Positions 23,132 to 34,609 are shown, counted from the first letter of the stretch. The stretch: 64,000 nt of DNA from Anastrepha obliqua (GCF_027943255.1 NC_072895.1:28308001-28372000); one strand, 5' to 3'. Program-made: numbers and translations. Notes: a model not told the origin generated them from the letters alone.

Positions 23132-24080
23132 ATATAAAGGATGGTTAAATTTCAATGGCCGATGTTGAATGTGAATCACACCTAAACGTCAAGTTTTCTT
23201 CAGCATTTCATTTGATATTTTTCCATTTCAGACTAATTCAATTTGAATAATGGAAAGATACACAATCGAGCAACGCGTTAAAGTTATTCAGGCTTATTAT
23301 GAAAACGGGCGTTCAAATCCAAATGCATATCGCGCACTTCGTGAAGAAAATCATCTTCAGTGATGAGGCACATTTTCACTTCAGTGGATCGTCAATAAGC
23401 AGAATTGCCGCATTTGGGCGAATGATAACCCAAGAGTGATTGCCGAAAAACCAATGCACCCACAAAGAGTGACTGTTTGGTGCGGTTTATGGGCCGGCGG
23501 CATCATTGGGCCGTATTTTTTCCAAAATGAGGCCGGTCAGGCAGTTACTGTGAATAGTGTTCACTATCGTGAGATGATAACGAACTCTTTATGGCCCGAA
23601 TTGGAAGATATGGATGTGGACGATATGTGGTTTCAACAGGACGGTGCCACTTGTCACACAGCTAACGAAACAATGACTCTTTTGCGCGAAAAATTTGATG
23701 GCCGAATAATCTCACGTTGCGGCGATGTAAATTGGCCGCCAAGATCATGTGATTTGACACCGTTGGACTTCTTTCTTTGGTGTTATTTGAAAGAAAAGGT
23801 ATACGTCGATAAGCCAGCAACAATTCAAGAGCTAATGAGATAATTCGGCACATTAACGGCATAGAACCTCAATTATGCCTCAGCGTCATCGAAAATTTAA
23901 ACCATCGGATGGAGGTGTGCGGCCGAGGCCGCGGCGGTTATTTGAAAAATATTTTATTCCATGCGTAATTGAACCATACCAATATTATCATAATAAAGAG
24001 AAATGACAATAATTTAAAAAAAAAAAATGTGTTTTATTCAAAATCAACACCGGCCCTTAAAACTTAACCACCTGTTATAT
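23132..24080 (+). mobile_element. DD41D mariner-like element, internally deleted
   Basis: TIRs of about 38 bp are clear: left AGGATGGTTAAATTTCAATGG from 23138, and right end its diverged reverse complement finishing at 24073 (AGGTGGTTAAGTTTTAAGGG when inverted). TATATAA-like sequence lies just outside both ends. The inside holds the two ends of a transposase gene joined by an internal deletion. The length is about 0.94 kb, against roughly 1.3 kb for an intact element. Confidence 0.85.
23250..23842 (+). pseudogene. DD41D transposase, internally deleted
   Basis: The frame starts MERYTIEQRVKVIQAYYENG at 23250. It reaches RALRE and then jumps directly into KKIIFSDEAHFHFSG, so roughly 100 residues of DNA-binding domain and linker are gone. 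A one-base shift near 23390 separates this from the main frame starting MIAEKPMHPQRVTVWCGLW (23436). Catalytic aspartates are visible in FSDEAHF, FQQDGATCHTA and LTPLDFF. The last two are separated by 41 residues by direct count. The end is lost soon after IQELMR. It cannot make a working transposase. Confidence 0.85.
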
Positions 24081-25244
24081 TTAAAAAAAATTACTTTTAA
24101 TCAAAATTTAATCAAAAAAAATTCTTTCAAACATTTCAATTTTAATAATAAGTACAAGTAATAAATAAAATATAAACAAAACTAAAATAACAAACACTTA
24201 TAATAAAAAATTAATCAAATAAAAAACAAATTCAATAAAAAAATGTATTTAAAAAATTTAATTTTAGTACTAAAAATAAATAATAAATAAAAAAATTACA
24301 AAAAAATTTGTTTTAATAAAAATTTTGTAAAATAAATGTTTTTTTAATAGAAATGTAATATAAAAAAAAAATTACAAAAAATGCCAACCCAATGCTGGAC
24401 AACAGAAGACAATTTGTTTAGCCAAGCTAAGCAAGAACGTAAATTGTATTGTTTTCAGTTGTAATAAAAAAATCCGGCTTCATTCTCTTTAGCTCCGTCT
24501 GTCCCGCGCTGTGCTGAAACATTTTTTCCTGAATGTGACACTTTAAGCCACTTTTTAGGCGACTTTTAATAAGATTTCAAAGTTTCCTTCTACAGAATTT
24601 GATCTAAAGAATACTATGTTCTTCTAATGCAATGTTAAGCTAATGACCTAAGGAGCCTCGAATATGTTATACTGTTCCCCGGCAGCTGCATCCACATTTT
24701 TTTCGTCTTATTTGAACCAACGAACGGATAAAAGCAAGAAAAATCAAATCGAATTGGTTTTTTGACTGATGAGTCAAGTTAATATAGTTGAGTTTAGATA
24801 GCGGTTTAGGTTGAAACCGTCTTTTCCTGTATTTATACATTTTTTCTTTTAATTGCATATTATCGATCTAAAATTTCGCTTAGGATTAGGCAACTCTTTT
24901 CAGTCCAAGTCCCTGTCAAGTGCCGTATTTAACGCAATGCTCTTCATATACAGAGAAGTTGCTTTAGGCTTCTAGTTAGGTGGTCCCCCATAGATTTGGT
25001 AATGCGATGACTGCTAATTTTCAAAATATCTCTGATCATTCCAACATCAATCCTAGTCAACGGAGTAGATCCTTATGTCATATAGATCTTTCGGAGTCAT
25101 ATAGATCTTTAAGCAACTTACTTTGGGTGTTTCTTTTAGCTGCTTGATATAGAATGGCAAACTGTGTTGACATTTCTACGTAAGTAAGGCGCTAACAGCG
25201 CCAGAACAACGTTTTCAAATCGGGAAAATTTACTTAGAAAAAAA
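24081..25244. other. brp intron 5, AT-rich
   Basis: A-rich TAATAAAAATTT-type low-complexity sequence flanks the transposon on both sides (22965-23130 and 24090-24380). This suggests the element inserted into an AT-rich tract. No exon is seen. Confidence 0.55.
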
Positions 25245-25640
25245 AAATAAATAAATAAAAAATCTGTTCGCGAAGTTCATAGAGCACTTCGTCCATTTTA
25301 TGTGCGGTTTACACGCTGCCGCCATCATTGTTCCTTATTTCTTTCGAAATGAAGACGGCGCTACCGTCACATGGATGGCAAACTAAGAGCTATTCTAATT
25401 GTATTACCACTTTAATAGTAGAGACTTTCATCAGCCAAAACTTTAATTCATATTTGGTAACCCAATCATACGATATTTGACACTTCATAAGTAGAAATTT
25501 CCGTGTAACAGTGCATGCCAAATCTACCTGGTTTCAGCACAGCAGGATTTATCATGCCACGTGACGGTCCTTGTGAGAACTTCGTAATCGAAGCAATCAG
25601 AATCAGATTGATGAATTCTTCGATCTACTGTAGGATCTGG
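25245..25640 (+). mobile_element. Decayed DD41D mariner-like fragment
   Basis: The frame SVREVHRALRPFY resembles the N-terminal recognition helix of these transposases. It is followed without linker by a degenerate CGLHAAAIIVPYFFRNEDGATV, matching CGLWAGGIIGPYFFQNEAGQAV of the 23.1 kb copy. The region around 25540 (QDLSCHV) may be the eroded second catalytic block. The fragment is short and disrupted. Confidence 0.55.
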
Positions 25641-25868
25641 GTCTACTATACTATACCTAAACATATATACAAATTATATATCTTCTAATAAGCTTACATA
25701 GTTATAATAAACTTTCATGCCTATGATACTTGGAAATAAGTTTAAGTTTATAAAAACATGTTAGGATTTTTTCACAGGTTTGCCTTCATATTTTCAAATA
25801 AATATTTGGAGCAAGTTCAGTTATTTCCACAGCTACAATAAGTTTAAAATCTATTTCTTTGCACTTAC

Positions 25869-26115
25869 CCATTCCCTTAGTTTGCAACATTTCCAACAAT
25901 TTCTTGATGCTTTCGTCGCGTGCAATAAGCGTTTGTTTTTGTGTTTCTACGCGACACTCCAGATCTTTAATTGTTTCGCGTAATATACTTATTTCGCGCT
26001 GTAAGTGATCATTTTCCGCATACAATGCCTCCATTTGTTGTTGCATTTCAATATTCGGCTGCCGCATGCGCATGCGTAACTCCTCCTCCAATTGCCGCAC
26101 CAACATTGCTTGTTT
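25869..26115 (-). CDS. brp: brp coding exon 5
   Basis: The exon runs from KQAMLVRQLEEELRMRMRQ through MQQQMEALYAENDHLQ and ILRETIKDLECRVETQKQ to SIKKLLEMLQTKGM plus one base of the next codon. The acceptor is TTTCTGCAG and the donor is ATGG|GTAAGTGC. The heptad-rich sequence is the first long coiled coil of ELKS/CAST proteins and is nearly identical to what is known for Drosophila BRP. Length is 247 nt, phase 0 to 1. Confidence 0.96.
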
Positions 26116-26276
26116 CTGCAGAAAGGAGTGGCGATCATAGAAAATCATTGATATGAACATTTTTTTAAAAGAAAATCTTTAATTGTAAGAATATGCAGAA
26201 AATTATATTATTATTAAAAAACTGTATTACATTTTTTTTTAATTTCAATAAAGGTATTAAAGCATGTGAGCACTAT

Positions 26277-26522
26277 GTTATGTTGGGTTAATGTAAGCAA
26301 AAGTAGTGTAGCACTATAAGAACTTTGTTATTGCAGTTTTTTGCAGGGCTTTGCTGAGTATTGCTGAGTATTGCTGAGTACTCTGTTATGATGAACTCTG
26401 TTATGTTAGTCTAATGTTAGCAAAAATAGCGTAACACTATGAGAACTTTGTTCTTGCAGTTTAATGCAAGATTACTGAGTACTGAGTATTGCTGAGTACT
26501 CTGTTATGATTAACATTACTAA
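26277..26522. repeat. Two-unit 123 bp tandem duplication with GCTGAGTATT steps
   Basis: GTTATGTT at 26277 and again at 26400 opens two diverged copies of the same ~123 bp block. Each ends in two to three steps of TTGCTGAGTA and then CTCTGTTATGAT. It lies about 160 bp upstream of the exon 5 acceptor. Confidence 0.8.
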
Positions 26523-27000
26523 AATATAGTGGAGCAATGTAAAGAGAAGGAGATGTTAAATACATACAACATATTTATTAAAATGCTCTTGTGCGCTGCG
26601 TTAAATAGCCATTGATTTATTGATTTATTACTGATTATTTACTGATTGAAAAATTTCGAAAATTTATTTGTTGTTCATTTAATTTTAATATGAAGGTTTT
26701 ATGAAAATATAATTATTTCTTATAATCTTATAAAAGCCATACTCGTATAAATATAAGTTTCAAGCCTTGTGGAAGCACAAAAAGAAAAAAAAATTCAACA
26801 AATTTTTCTCAAAATTTTACACTTTTCAATCAGAACTTTTAGAAAAATTTTGGTTATGCAGTTTCTTAGCACATTAAATTGTGCTATAACAAAATGCAAG
26901 TTTCAAGTGGCTGAAAATTGCCTTGGTTTTTTACTATATTTTTTCATTAGCATAAACATTTTTTTTAATTTCTTTTTTTTTATTTCTTTGACTGACCTTA
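26523..27000. other. brp intron 4, AT-rich
   Basis: No exon or element is recognised. T-rich tracts dominate. Confidence 0.5.
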
Positions 27001-27540
27001 CATGAGTTTAAATGTTAAGTATTCTGAATATGGTAAAATGTTTTTTGTTTTCTTAAAACTGCTTTGCTTTTGACATTGACAACAGAGTAAATAAAAAATA
27101 TATATAATATTTTGAATATTTTTTATATGGAGAAATAGTCTTTGTTTTGTTAAAATTGCTACGAATTTTGGCTATAATATTTTAACAGTGTAAAAAAAAA
27201 TAAAAATTAAAATTTTGAGTATTCTTTATATGATAAAAATTTCTTTTTGTTTTGTTAAAATTGCTTCGATTTCTGACTATTTTTTTTAAAGTGTAAAAAA
27301 AAATATAAAAAAAATTTACACTTAGTGTAGTGAGTATTCTCTAAATGGCGAAATGTTTTTTTTTTATTTTCTTAAAACTGTTTAAACTTTTTACGGTATT
27401 TTTTAACAGTGTTAAAAAAAATAAAATAAAAAATTTCGCGTATATTTATATGGTGAAATGTTTTGTGTTTTGTTAAAATTGCTACGAATTTTCACAATAA
27501 TTTTTTAACAGTGCAAAATAAAAGGATAAAAATTTCAAAT
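27001..27540. repeat. ~105 bp degenerate tandem repeat, five units
   Basis: Units open with GAATATGG-, GAATATTTTTTATATGG-, GAGTATTCTTTATATG-, GAGTATTCTCTAAATGG- and GCGTATATTTATATGG-like words near 27024, 27113, 27218, 27331 and 27437. Each is followed by TTTGTTTTGTTAAAATTGCT and a TTTTTAACAGTGTAAAAAAAA block. Copies are clearly diverged. Confidence 0.75.
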
Positions 27541-27914
27541 GCTCTTTTTTAATTTTCACAAAGTTGGAAAAAAGGATTTACATGTACGATACGGTTTTTT
27601 TAGGAGAACGGACTATGTTTTAACAAAAAAATTCTTAAAATTAAACAAAAAACACATAAATTGTCAAAACTTTTCAAAAACTCCTACTATCATATTTATT
27701 AGCGCGCTTTATTTCTATTTTGAAACATGCCAAATTTTTGAAAAAGAAAATAAATTTATTGCCCATGATTTCCAACTCGATTCAATAATAAAAAGGCTGC
27801 ATATTTTCAAGCTTTTGATTCAGACGTATAATAATGGATTTTAATATGCTGCTGCTTTCACCAGCATCCACTGCATTGTAGCGTGAATAGTAGGCAGCTA
27901 TGCCGGGTACTTAC

Positions 27915-28171
27915 TTGATTCTCTGTGCTCAGCAACTTTAGCTGATCATTGATCAAACTATATTTGGCGCTCTCCTCCTTCCTTAACGCACGCTCCTTCT
28001 TCAACTCCGGCGACCAAAACGTTTTTATGCTATGCATTGAGCTGCCCAATTTTTGATTTGTCAGCTCCAATTCACGCTTCAGCTGACCCAATTCGCGCTG
28101 CAAATCTGTATTCTGATGTTGCAAATCACCCAGATACGCTCGATCCGATGATGGTAAGCCCGTTTGGTAGC
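27915..28171 (-). CDS. brp: brp coding exon 4
   Basis: Split codon G|GC opens the exon, followed by YQTGLPSSDRAYLGDLQHQN, then LGQLKRELELTNQKL, the diagnostic KTFWSPELKKERALRKEE block, and YSLINDQLKLLSTENQ. The acceptor is CTTATTAG and the donor is CAA|GTAAGTAC. The FWSPELKKER block is a hallmark of the ELKS/CAST family and settles the identity. Length is 257 nt, phase 1 to 0. Confidence 0.97.
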
Positions 28172-28614
28172 CTAATAAGTGAACATAAGGGAGAAAGTGT
28201 TTGATATTGAGTAATTAGGCAACATATTTTGATTGGTGGAAATGATGAGTTGTAGAAAAAAAAAATTGAATTTTGTTCTACATTTGAATGGCGTTTCATT
28301 AATTTGTTACTCCTATGGCGGGAGATGACGTAGATGATGTAAAAGTGATATTGATTTTACTTTCTGCTAAGAGTTCACTTAATTGTGCCATTTATGGAGT
28401 ATTAAGTGCCTCAAAGGTCTCTTCGTCATGTTGTTTTAATCCTTTGTCGTTCTACATTTGTATGTAAAAAATGTTATAAAGCTTCAACTTAGCTAAAATC
28501 ATGGATCCTAGTGCTTGAAAGTTTCACAAAAAAATAAAAAATAAAATAATACTAATCAGGTAGACAGGAGTCGGCGTATAACAAAATTCACTGGATACAT
28601 AATAAGTTCGTAGG
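28172..28614. other. brp intron 3, unannotated part
   Basis: No exon or element is recognised between exon 4 and the LINE fragment. Confidence 0.5.
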
Positions 28615-29405
28615 TGAAAGGGGGCTGCAGGGTGGTTGCCTACACGGATGGCGTGGCATTAATCGTTAGAGGAAAATTTGTGGATACTCTGTACAACTTG
28701 ATGAATGTAGTTGTTAGATGGGCAACGGATTAAGGCCTGTCGGTGAATCCTCTTAAGACGGAGCTCGTCCTATTCGCGAGGAAATATAAAATACCCAGAG
28801 CTCAACTTCCCCCACTAGGGGGCGCTCCTCTGATGCTTTCTGACAAGGTGAAGTACCTAGGTATAATCCTTGACAGCAAGCTTATAAGTCGACATTGGTG
28901 AAGAAGCTGGTGAGAGTTTAGAGGTCGGTACTCGTTGGAATCAGTGGGGCGCTTCGAACGACTCCTACTCTGCCGCTCAACGTAATGTTAAAGTTAGTAC
29001 CCGTAGACATCGCAGGCAGAATAGCCGCTACACGTACCGCAATCAGACTGAGGGGCTGGAGCTTTAAGCTCAACCTCACTTATGGGCACTCAAGCATCCT
29101 TAGAAACTTCGCGGTCAGCTTCATCTGGGTTCCTGGTCACAGCGACATTGCGGGAAACTGTGAGGCGGATAAGTTGGCCAGACAAGGAACATGTGAGGTG
29201 ATTTCCCCGCGAAGTGAGAGAATTGGGATCCCCCTGACTACCTGCGGTCTGCTTCTGGAAAGATGAGCATCGCGCCAACTCAGCGAGCGCTGGGGAAGTA
29301 CACAAACGTGTAAGGTCGCGAAATCCTTCTGGCCGCGTGTGGACCGGAGGCGCTCGGGCGAGCTTCTAAGGCTGGCAAAATATCAGCTCTCAAATTTTTG
29401 TTACG
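28615..29405 (+). mobile_element. I/LOA-like LINE remnant with RT end and RNase H (family A)
   Basis: The plus strand reads VVAYTDGVALIVRGKFVDTLYNLM, with the RT active-site motif degraded from ADD to TDG. It continues NPLKTELVLFARK, KVKYLGIILDSKL and AAIRTAIRLRG-like blocks. It then jumps into an RNase H end, FAVSFIWVPGHSDIAGNCEADKLARQG, and ISPRSERIGIPLTTCGLLLE. The RNase H N-terminal half is missing. Frameshifts occur near 28900 and 29265. Related copies are at 32.3, 54.1, 54.9 and 59.9 kb. Confidence 0.8.
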
Positions 29406-29719
29406 GCGTGCCACTTCTTTTAGCGAGAACAGCTAAAACTTCCGCCTGATAGAGGCTGCAGTAGACTGGTAGCCGTACGGATAGTTCAGGTCCCAATTCC
29501 TTCGAAAATAGTTCATAGCTTCTCTTCTTCATAGTCCTTTTCCATGGCCTTGGTGTCTGCCACTCTCCATTTGATGGTACGCTCGTTTTGAGGAGTCTGT
29601 CGGAGCTAAGTCTAGGAATAGTCGTTCATTTGTTTGCGGCTATTTAGAGTACGCAAACTAGAGGCGTGCCCAAATCACTGATCTTTCCATAGCACCGTAC
29701 TTTTAAGCCTAAGCGCCTA

Positions 29720-30070
29720 GGCGACGGCCACGTGTTTCCCTATAAGATTTAGTGCAGGCAAGTTGAGTAGCACTTCCAGCGGTTTGTTTGAGGTAGTTCT
29801 TCAAGCAACAGAGATGCATAAAAAGGCTGTTCATTGAACCTTGGCGTAAATCGCCTTTTGAGCAAATGGTCACCATACAAGTATGCCATATACTCGTATT
29901 AAGAATGACGTCACTGCAGATGTGTAGTGCCAATGTGTAACGCGCGGTCTTAGCTTCTTTGCAAGCGTATAATCCGCCGTTGACCTTCTTTATTCTTTCT
30001 TCAATATAAGACTTCCACATGAGTTGCCTATCTAATATGAGTCTTATGTACTTAAAAATCTCCATCAAAG
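29720..30070 (-). mobile_element. LINE reverse-transcriptase thumb fragment
   Basis: The minus frame reads YIRLILDRQLMWKSYIEERIKKVNGGLYACKEAK. This fits the region just after the RT active site in Jockey, I and R1 groups, which commonly has a YLGVILDxKLxWxxHI motif. The rest of the frame is eroded. It lies about 170 bp from brp exon 3. Confidence 0.6.
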
Positions 30071-30243
30071 TTATCTGCACACCCTTAAAAACTAATATAG
30101 TGGGTAGACTATAGGAAGCCTATGTTTCTTTGTGAGGAGCGGGAATGTACTTGACTACTCGCATATAAATAGTTTCAGTTATTTTTTTGCTATTAAGTAA
30201 AAGGCGCATTTTTTTATTTCTCTAAAATTTTTTGAAAATTTAC

Positions 30244-30414
30244 CTATAGGATTGGGACTTTGTCGCGCCGATCGTCCATACAGCTCATCCTCCAGATACA
30301 ATCCCCTCTCGAGCGATCTATCACGTGAGCGATCGCGTGGCTCACGTATAGGTATGAATTCCCGATCATGCGGATCCACCAAACCACCGCGATCCAGCGA
30401 CTGATAGCGTGTTC
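30244..30414 (-). CDS. brp: brp coding exon 3
   Basis: The exon starts with two bases completing an arginine codon, then TRYQSLDRGGLVDPHDREF, IPIREPRDRSRDRSLERG, LYLEDELYGRSARQSPN and PI. The acceptor is TTTCACACAG and the donor is ATAG|GTAAATTT. The arginine/serine-rich, probably disordered segment matches the N-terminal region of fly BRP. The last residues (NPIG) differ from Drosophila, as far as I remember that sequence. Length is 171 nt. Confidence 0.95.
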   Translation of the reverse strand, partial: EHAISRWIAVVWWIRMIGNSYLYVSHAIAHVIDRSRGDCIWRMSCMDDRRDKVPIL

Positions 30415-30817
30415 CTGTGTGAAAGAGAATAGGTGAGGATTTTTTTAAACAAATTTATGAAAGCAACAGTAGAAAATAGATATGTGTAACGGTAATAACG
30501 CCCACTTTCGATTGAGGCTGATTTCTCAAGCTCAAGGTTAACCGCCAGCTAAGTGGGGTTAGGTTAAGGCGTCAATCACCTAGCACAGATTGCTTGCCGC
30601 TAACTGACAATTAGCGTTTCATTTATGGATGCAGCTCTTTTATTTAATGGGGTTAAAATTTTCGCTCAAATTTATTCTTAACCAGCAGTTAGCAGCCACT
30701 TAATATAAACGCTAACTGTCAGTTAATATTCGATCTTACTGTAACTGTGCTTTAAAGTTAACTGACTATTATTAGAGATCAGCTTTATTGAGCAATAAAT
30801 AAAAAATTTCAAATTAC

Positions 30818-30934
30818 TTGGATAATCCATGGCATGTGACATCGGTGGTCTGCTGGCGCTTCGGCTCCGATGGTGGCCCGCACCGGCTGGACTTGTTGGC
30901 TCATCCATGTCTCTATAGTATGGACTGCCCATTG
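30818..30934 (-). CDS. brp: brp coding exon 2
   Basis: The exon supplies CA (completing an alanine codon), then MGSPYYRDMDEPTSPAG, AGHHRSRSASRPPMSHAMD and YP plus one base. The acceptor is GTGAATTACAG and the donor is CCAA|GTAATTTG. The internal methionine at 30932 is the start I recall for Drosophila BRP. Exon 1 joins it in frame, so either a 45-residue extension exists or transcripts lacking exon 1 start here. Length is 117 nt. Confidence 0.95.
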
Positions 30935-32319
30935 CTGTAATTCACACAATTATGACGATGATAATAATGAGGGTGATGAGGCTAAGGGATGTGATACGTG
31001 ATAGTAGAGAGACAGAGAGAGAGAGAGACGTGATTGCGCAAGGATTATGGATGTGGTTGTGAAGAGTGGTCGGTGGTGTTAGTTAATTGGTGATTGCTGG
31101 TGGGGATATTTTTCTTTTAATTTTTTGGCTGATCAGGTGGTTTATTGCGGAATCGGGTAACGTATCAAAATAAACAGTGCATTGGGGATTTATCGTATTT
31201 CTTCTGGAATTGCTAGTACGTGTCAAAGCATTTAAATGAACGCTTTCAAAATATTAAAATTTCTTAACAAGTGTTGAACTAAAAAAGGAAAAAAAAAAAT
31301 TAAATTAAATAAATGAACAAAAAAAAACTGAGAATTGTAGGCAAAAATACAATGCTATCACAAATACATATGCATGAGTATGTTGGCAATGAATTACTTG
31401 TTGGCAACAGAGTGAAAAGCAGTTAATTAATGGAAATAATAACAGAAAAATAAACGAAAATTAACTAGAATGACAAAAGCTTTCATATAATTTTATAGTT
31501 CAACTAATTGGAAAAAGTAGTTATTATGCGAGTATGTGTGTGTGTGTGTGTGTTTGGTTTTCGTGCATGTATGTGTGTGCTAAAGGGCGTGCATGAAACT
31601 GCTCCTGAACTAAAGGCGTTAATTTTATATTTAGCTTCGGAAATGTGTGTGTTTGTGTGGATGAGGAACTTTGACCGGTCTATGGAAATTTTAATTATCG
31701 CCTTGGGATTGTTGTGCGTGCACTGGGCTACTATCAAACAGTACAACAAAGTGGAAAAGCGATGTTATCAGCATCAGCAACGGTTTGCCTTGCCAATAAT
31801 AATACGTCGAGCCACTCAAATTGTGCACTTACACATACATATGCATATTTTTAATTATGCCATCATAAACAAAGTACAAAATGGGCTGAAGTGTTGCTGG
31901 CGCTTCTTTAGTTCTGCAAAAGAGGCTTCGGCACAATTTTCGCATTTTATTTTTCACGAAGTGGACACTCGAAGCCTTTCTTTTATGCTTTGTTTTACAT
32001 GCCACTGTATGTTGCCGGGCCGATGAGGTGTTCAAGGCCACGAATGGGTGGCCGATGAGTGGACGGACTGCGGTTCTTTACTTTGAAATTTTTAGGTTCA
32101 AGCCTAGCGTGAAAGATCGCGTAAATCAGGACTTGCCTTAGTAGAGCTCAGTTGAACCGTTGATGCAGTACTGACAACTAAAAAAGAACCAAGTGTTTTC
32201 TGAAAAGGTCTAACAAGATGGGAGAAAAATTCATTCTCACACAGAGAAAGAGTGAACTACGAGTGCCAATAGCTCTAAGTACGGCGCACAATCAACGGGG
32301 ACGACATATGGTCACCATA
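30935..32319. other. brp intron 1, proximal part
   Basis: Contains a (GA)n run at about 31011-31028 and a (TG)n run at about 31533-31552. A 172-residue plus-strand frame at 31508-32026 begins over the TG run and resembles no known protein. I treat it as chance. No element ends are recognised. Confidence 0.55.
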
Positions 32320-33345
32320 GTCAGTCAGTTTACGGATGGCTCGAAGTTGGACGGAAGAGTTGATGGGGGAGTATTCTCCGAGGAGCTCTCTACCACCCAT
32401 GGCTCGAAGTTGGACGGAAGAGTTGAAGGGGGAGTATTCTCCGAGGAGCTCTCTATCAAGCTCAAGACTGCTGGACCATTGTGGTGTTTTCCCAGCGAAG
32501 GTAGCCGCACTTAAAGAAGCAAGGAATCGATTGAGGAGGAGTCAGTCAATTTACGGATGGCTCGAAGTTGGACGGAAGAGTTGGAGGGGGAGCATTCTCC
32601 GAGGGGCGCTCTATCAAGTTCAAATTTAGATTTCTGGACCACTATAGTGTTTTCCCAGCGAAGGGGGCCGCACTTAAAGAAGCAGGGAATCGATTGAGGA
32701 GGAGTCAGTCAATTTACGGATGGCTCGAAGATGGACGGAAGAGTTGAAGGGGGAGTATTCTCCGAGGAGCTCTCTATCAAGCTCAAATTTAGACTGCTGG
32801 ACCACTGTGGTGTTTTTACAGTGGAGGTAGCCGAATTTAAAGAAGCAGGAAATTGATTGCTTACTTCTGTATCTACTGCAAAGGATTTACTCCGACAGCC
32901 AAGCGACAATTTGAGTCTTGTGCTCTTGTTGGCTGTGCGTTCTCTCTCGATTGCAGTCGAATACTTCGATATTAGGCTCATTTGGGCTCCCGATTACAGC
33001 GGCATAGAGAGAAACTGCTGCGCTGATGAGCTAGTTATACAGGGTCCTTGGAGATGGTTTCAACTTAAGAACCTGTGGTCTACTCCTGAGCTGAGATGGG
33101 CCTCGCGTCAACTCAGTGAGCGCTGGGCTAGTGCGCAAACGTGCGAAGTCGTGAGATCCTTCGGGCCTCTGGTAGGTTGGGAGTGCTCGAGGGAGCTTCT
33201 AAGGTTAACAAAGCCGCAGCTGTCTGATTTGGTCCGTATCATTGCCGGAGACTATCCGTTACGGGTCTATGCGATGAGACTTGGGATTGCTTCAAGTCTT
33301 TTCTGCACACGCCATCTGGAGGAGAAGGTGGAATCTTCTTTTTGC
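32320..33345 (+). mobile_element. I/LOA-like LINE remnant (family A) with amplified RNase H segment
   Basis: The region opens with the RNase H motif FTDGSKLDGRVDGGVFSEEL. That segment is repeated several times (32331-32866). It then continues YSDSQATI, IRLIWAPDYSGIERNCCADE, ELRWASRQLSERWASAQTC and LLRLTKPQLSDLV to a degraded zinc region near 33310. It equals the C-terminal half of the family A ORF2. Frameshifts between repeats and later stops make it inactive. Confidence 0.8.
32331..32866 (+). repeat. Tandem 163 bp repeat of RNase H coding segment
   Basis: ACGGATGGCTCGAAGTTGG-type starts occur at about 32332, 32401 (partial), 32552 and 32715. The GTCAGTCAATTTACGG word at 32541 and 32704 fixes a 163 bp period for the last two units. 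The first short unit is 63 bp (21 codons). Because 163 is not a multiple of three, each full unit changes the reading frame. Units differ at several bases. Confidence 0.85.
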
Positions 33346-33720
33346 TTTAAAAAAACGGTCATAGCATACATTTGGCGCTCAGAGGCGGCATAAAAATAAA
33401 TAGGCGTACCTCACAAATTGGAGGAGAAGTGCGGACACATACCCAATAAATGGTGTACTCGCTATGATGTTGGACACTTGATGTTTGTAGAACACTCGAA
33501 TTTGAAGAAGATACAGGTTTGTGAGGCTTTGGAAATAAAAAAGTTATTCGCAAGTTGAATAAATTGAAGCTGAAGATATCCTAGTGGCGTTTCACAAGGA
33601 ATACCTTGAAAAAGATGGAATTATCAATAGTAGTTATCATGTTGAGCTATTGGATCGACAAAACGAAGTACCTCCTGTCATCAAAAAACCAGTCACTGCA
33701 CTAGCGTATCAGCACCCACT
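33346..33720. other. brp intron 1, unannotated
   Basis: No coding or repeat signal is recognised. Confidence 0.45.
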
Positions 33721-33965
33721 GTTGCAGGTATGATTTTGAGATTGTAAGGGACTTCTTTAATCTTGAACCAGCATGGAGACCGATAACAAAGACAGCCTGG
33801 AAATCCAACAGAGAGTCTTTCCTGCCAACAAGTGCAAGGCCTCCTCTGCGTTGAAATGATCGGACGGAGGAGGACTTGGTTTCCAACTGTCGTCCGTTAG
33901 CGCGAGAATGGAACGACTGGCGCGCTTTGTTAAACTCGGCCAAAATCTCTTAAGCGGTTATCGCA
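33721..33965 (+). mobile_element. RTE-like family D fragment (copy 2)
   Basis: Reads YDFEIVRDFF-like near 33727, then GCCAACAAGTGC, and jumps to the 3' tail CTCCTCTGCGTTGAAATGAT and ACGACTGGCGCGCTTTGTTAA. These are the same words as in the copies at 12.0 and 51.7 kb. About 300 bp between the two parts is deleted. Inactive. Confidence 0.7.
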
Positions 33966-34609
33966 CCAGTCAAATGGTGAAATTGCAGTCTATTTTTTAG
34001 ATGTAGAAGTGAACTAGTGTTTCTTGTAAAATTGTTGGTCATTGATGAGACAAATCATTATTTTAAGGGCGCCAAGAAATCGCTCTCTATATATTAGGAT
34101 TTCTTTACAAAATTTGTAAAGTGTTGGGCGAATTGTAGGTATAGAGTTGAAAGGGACTTTGTTAAAAAGTAAAACTGTTCCGTATTTCTATTTTCACGGG
34201 ATTACTGACCAAGTTTGATGCAGGGAAAAATATCGCTATTAAAAATTCCGGCACTAGATAACACTATTTGCAGTTTAGCTAGCAGGGCCTAATCTTAGGA
34301 ATGAATACAAATGTTCCAGCATTGAAATTATTCGATTTGGTACCCGCTGTTGTTGGCATGGGAAGAGAAAGTCACTTCTGTATTAGAAAATCCAAGTGGA
34401 GAAGGACTTAGCTGCACTTGCTGTTGTAGGTGAAGAAATGACTTACATGATTTGCTGAACTCGACCATGAGAGACCATGAGCGATCATAAGCTGTTTGTT
34501 ATGCCAATCAAGAATAATAAGAGCTCATTCCACCAGTGACTTATTGACAAGTTTTGACAATTTATTTGTTTCTTATTTAATTTTAATAATTTTTTATTTT
34601 TAAAATGTT
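33966..34609. other. brp intron 1, unannotated
   Basis: No exon or element is recognised. Confidence 0.45.

Noticed and set aside
31508..32026. 172-residue plus-strand open frame in brp intron 1
   Set aside because: It starts over a (TG)n microsatellite (VCVCVCV), has no recognisable domain and runs antisense inside an intron. Chance openness is the simplest view.
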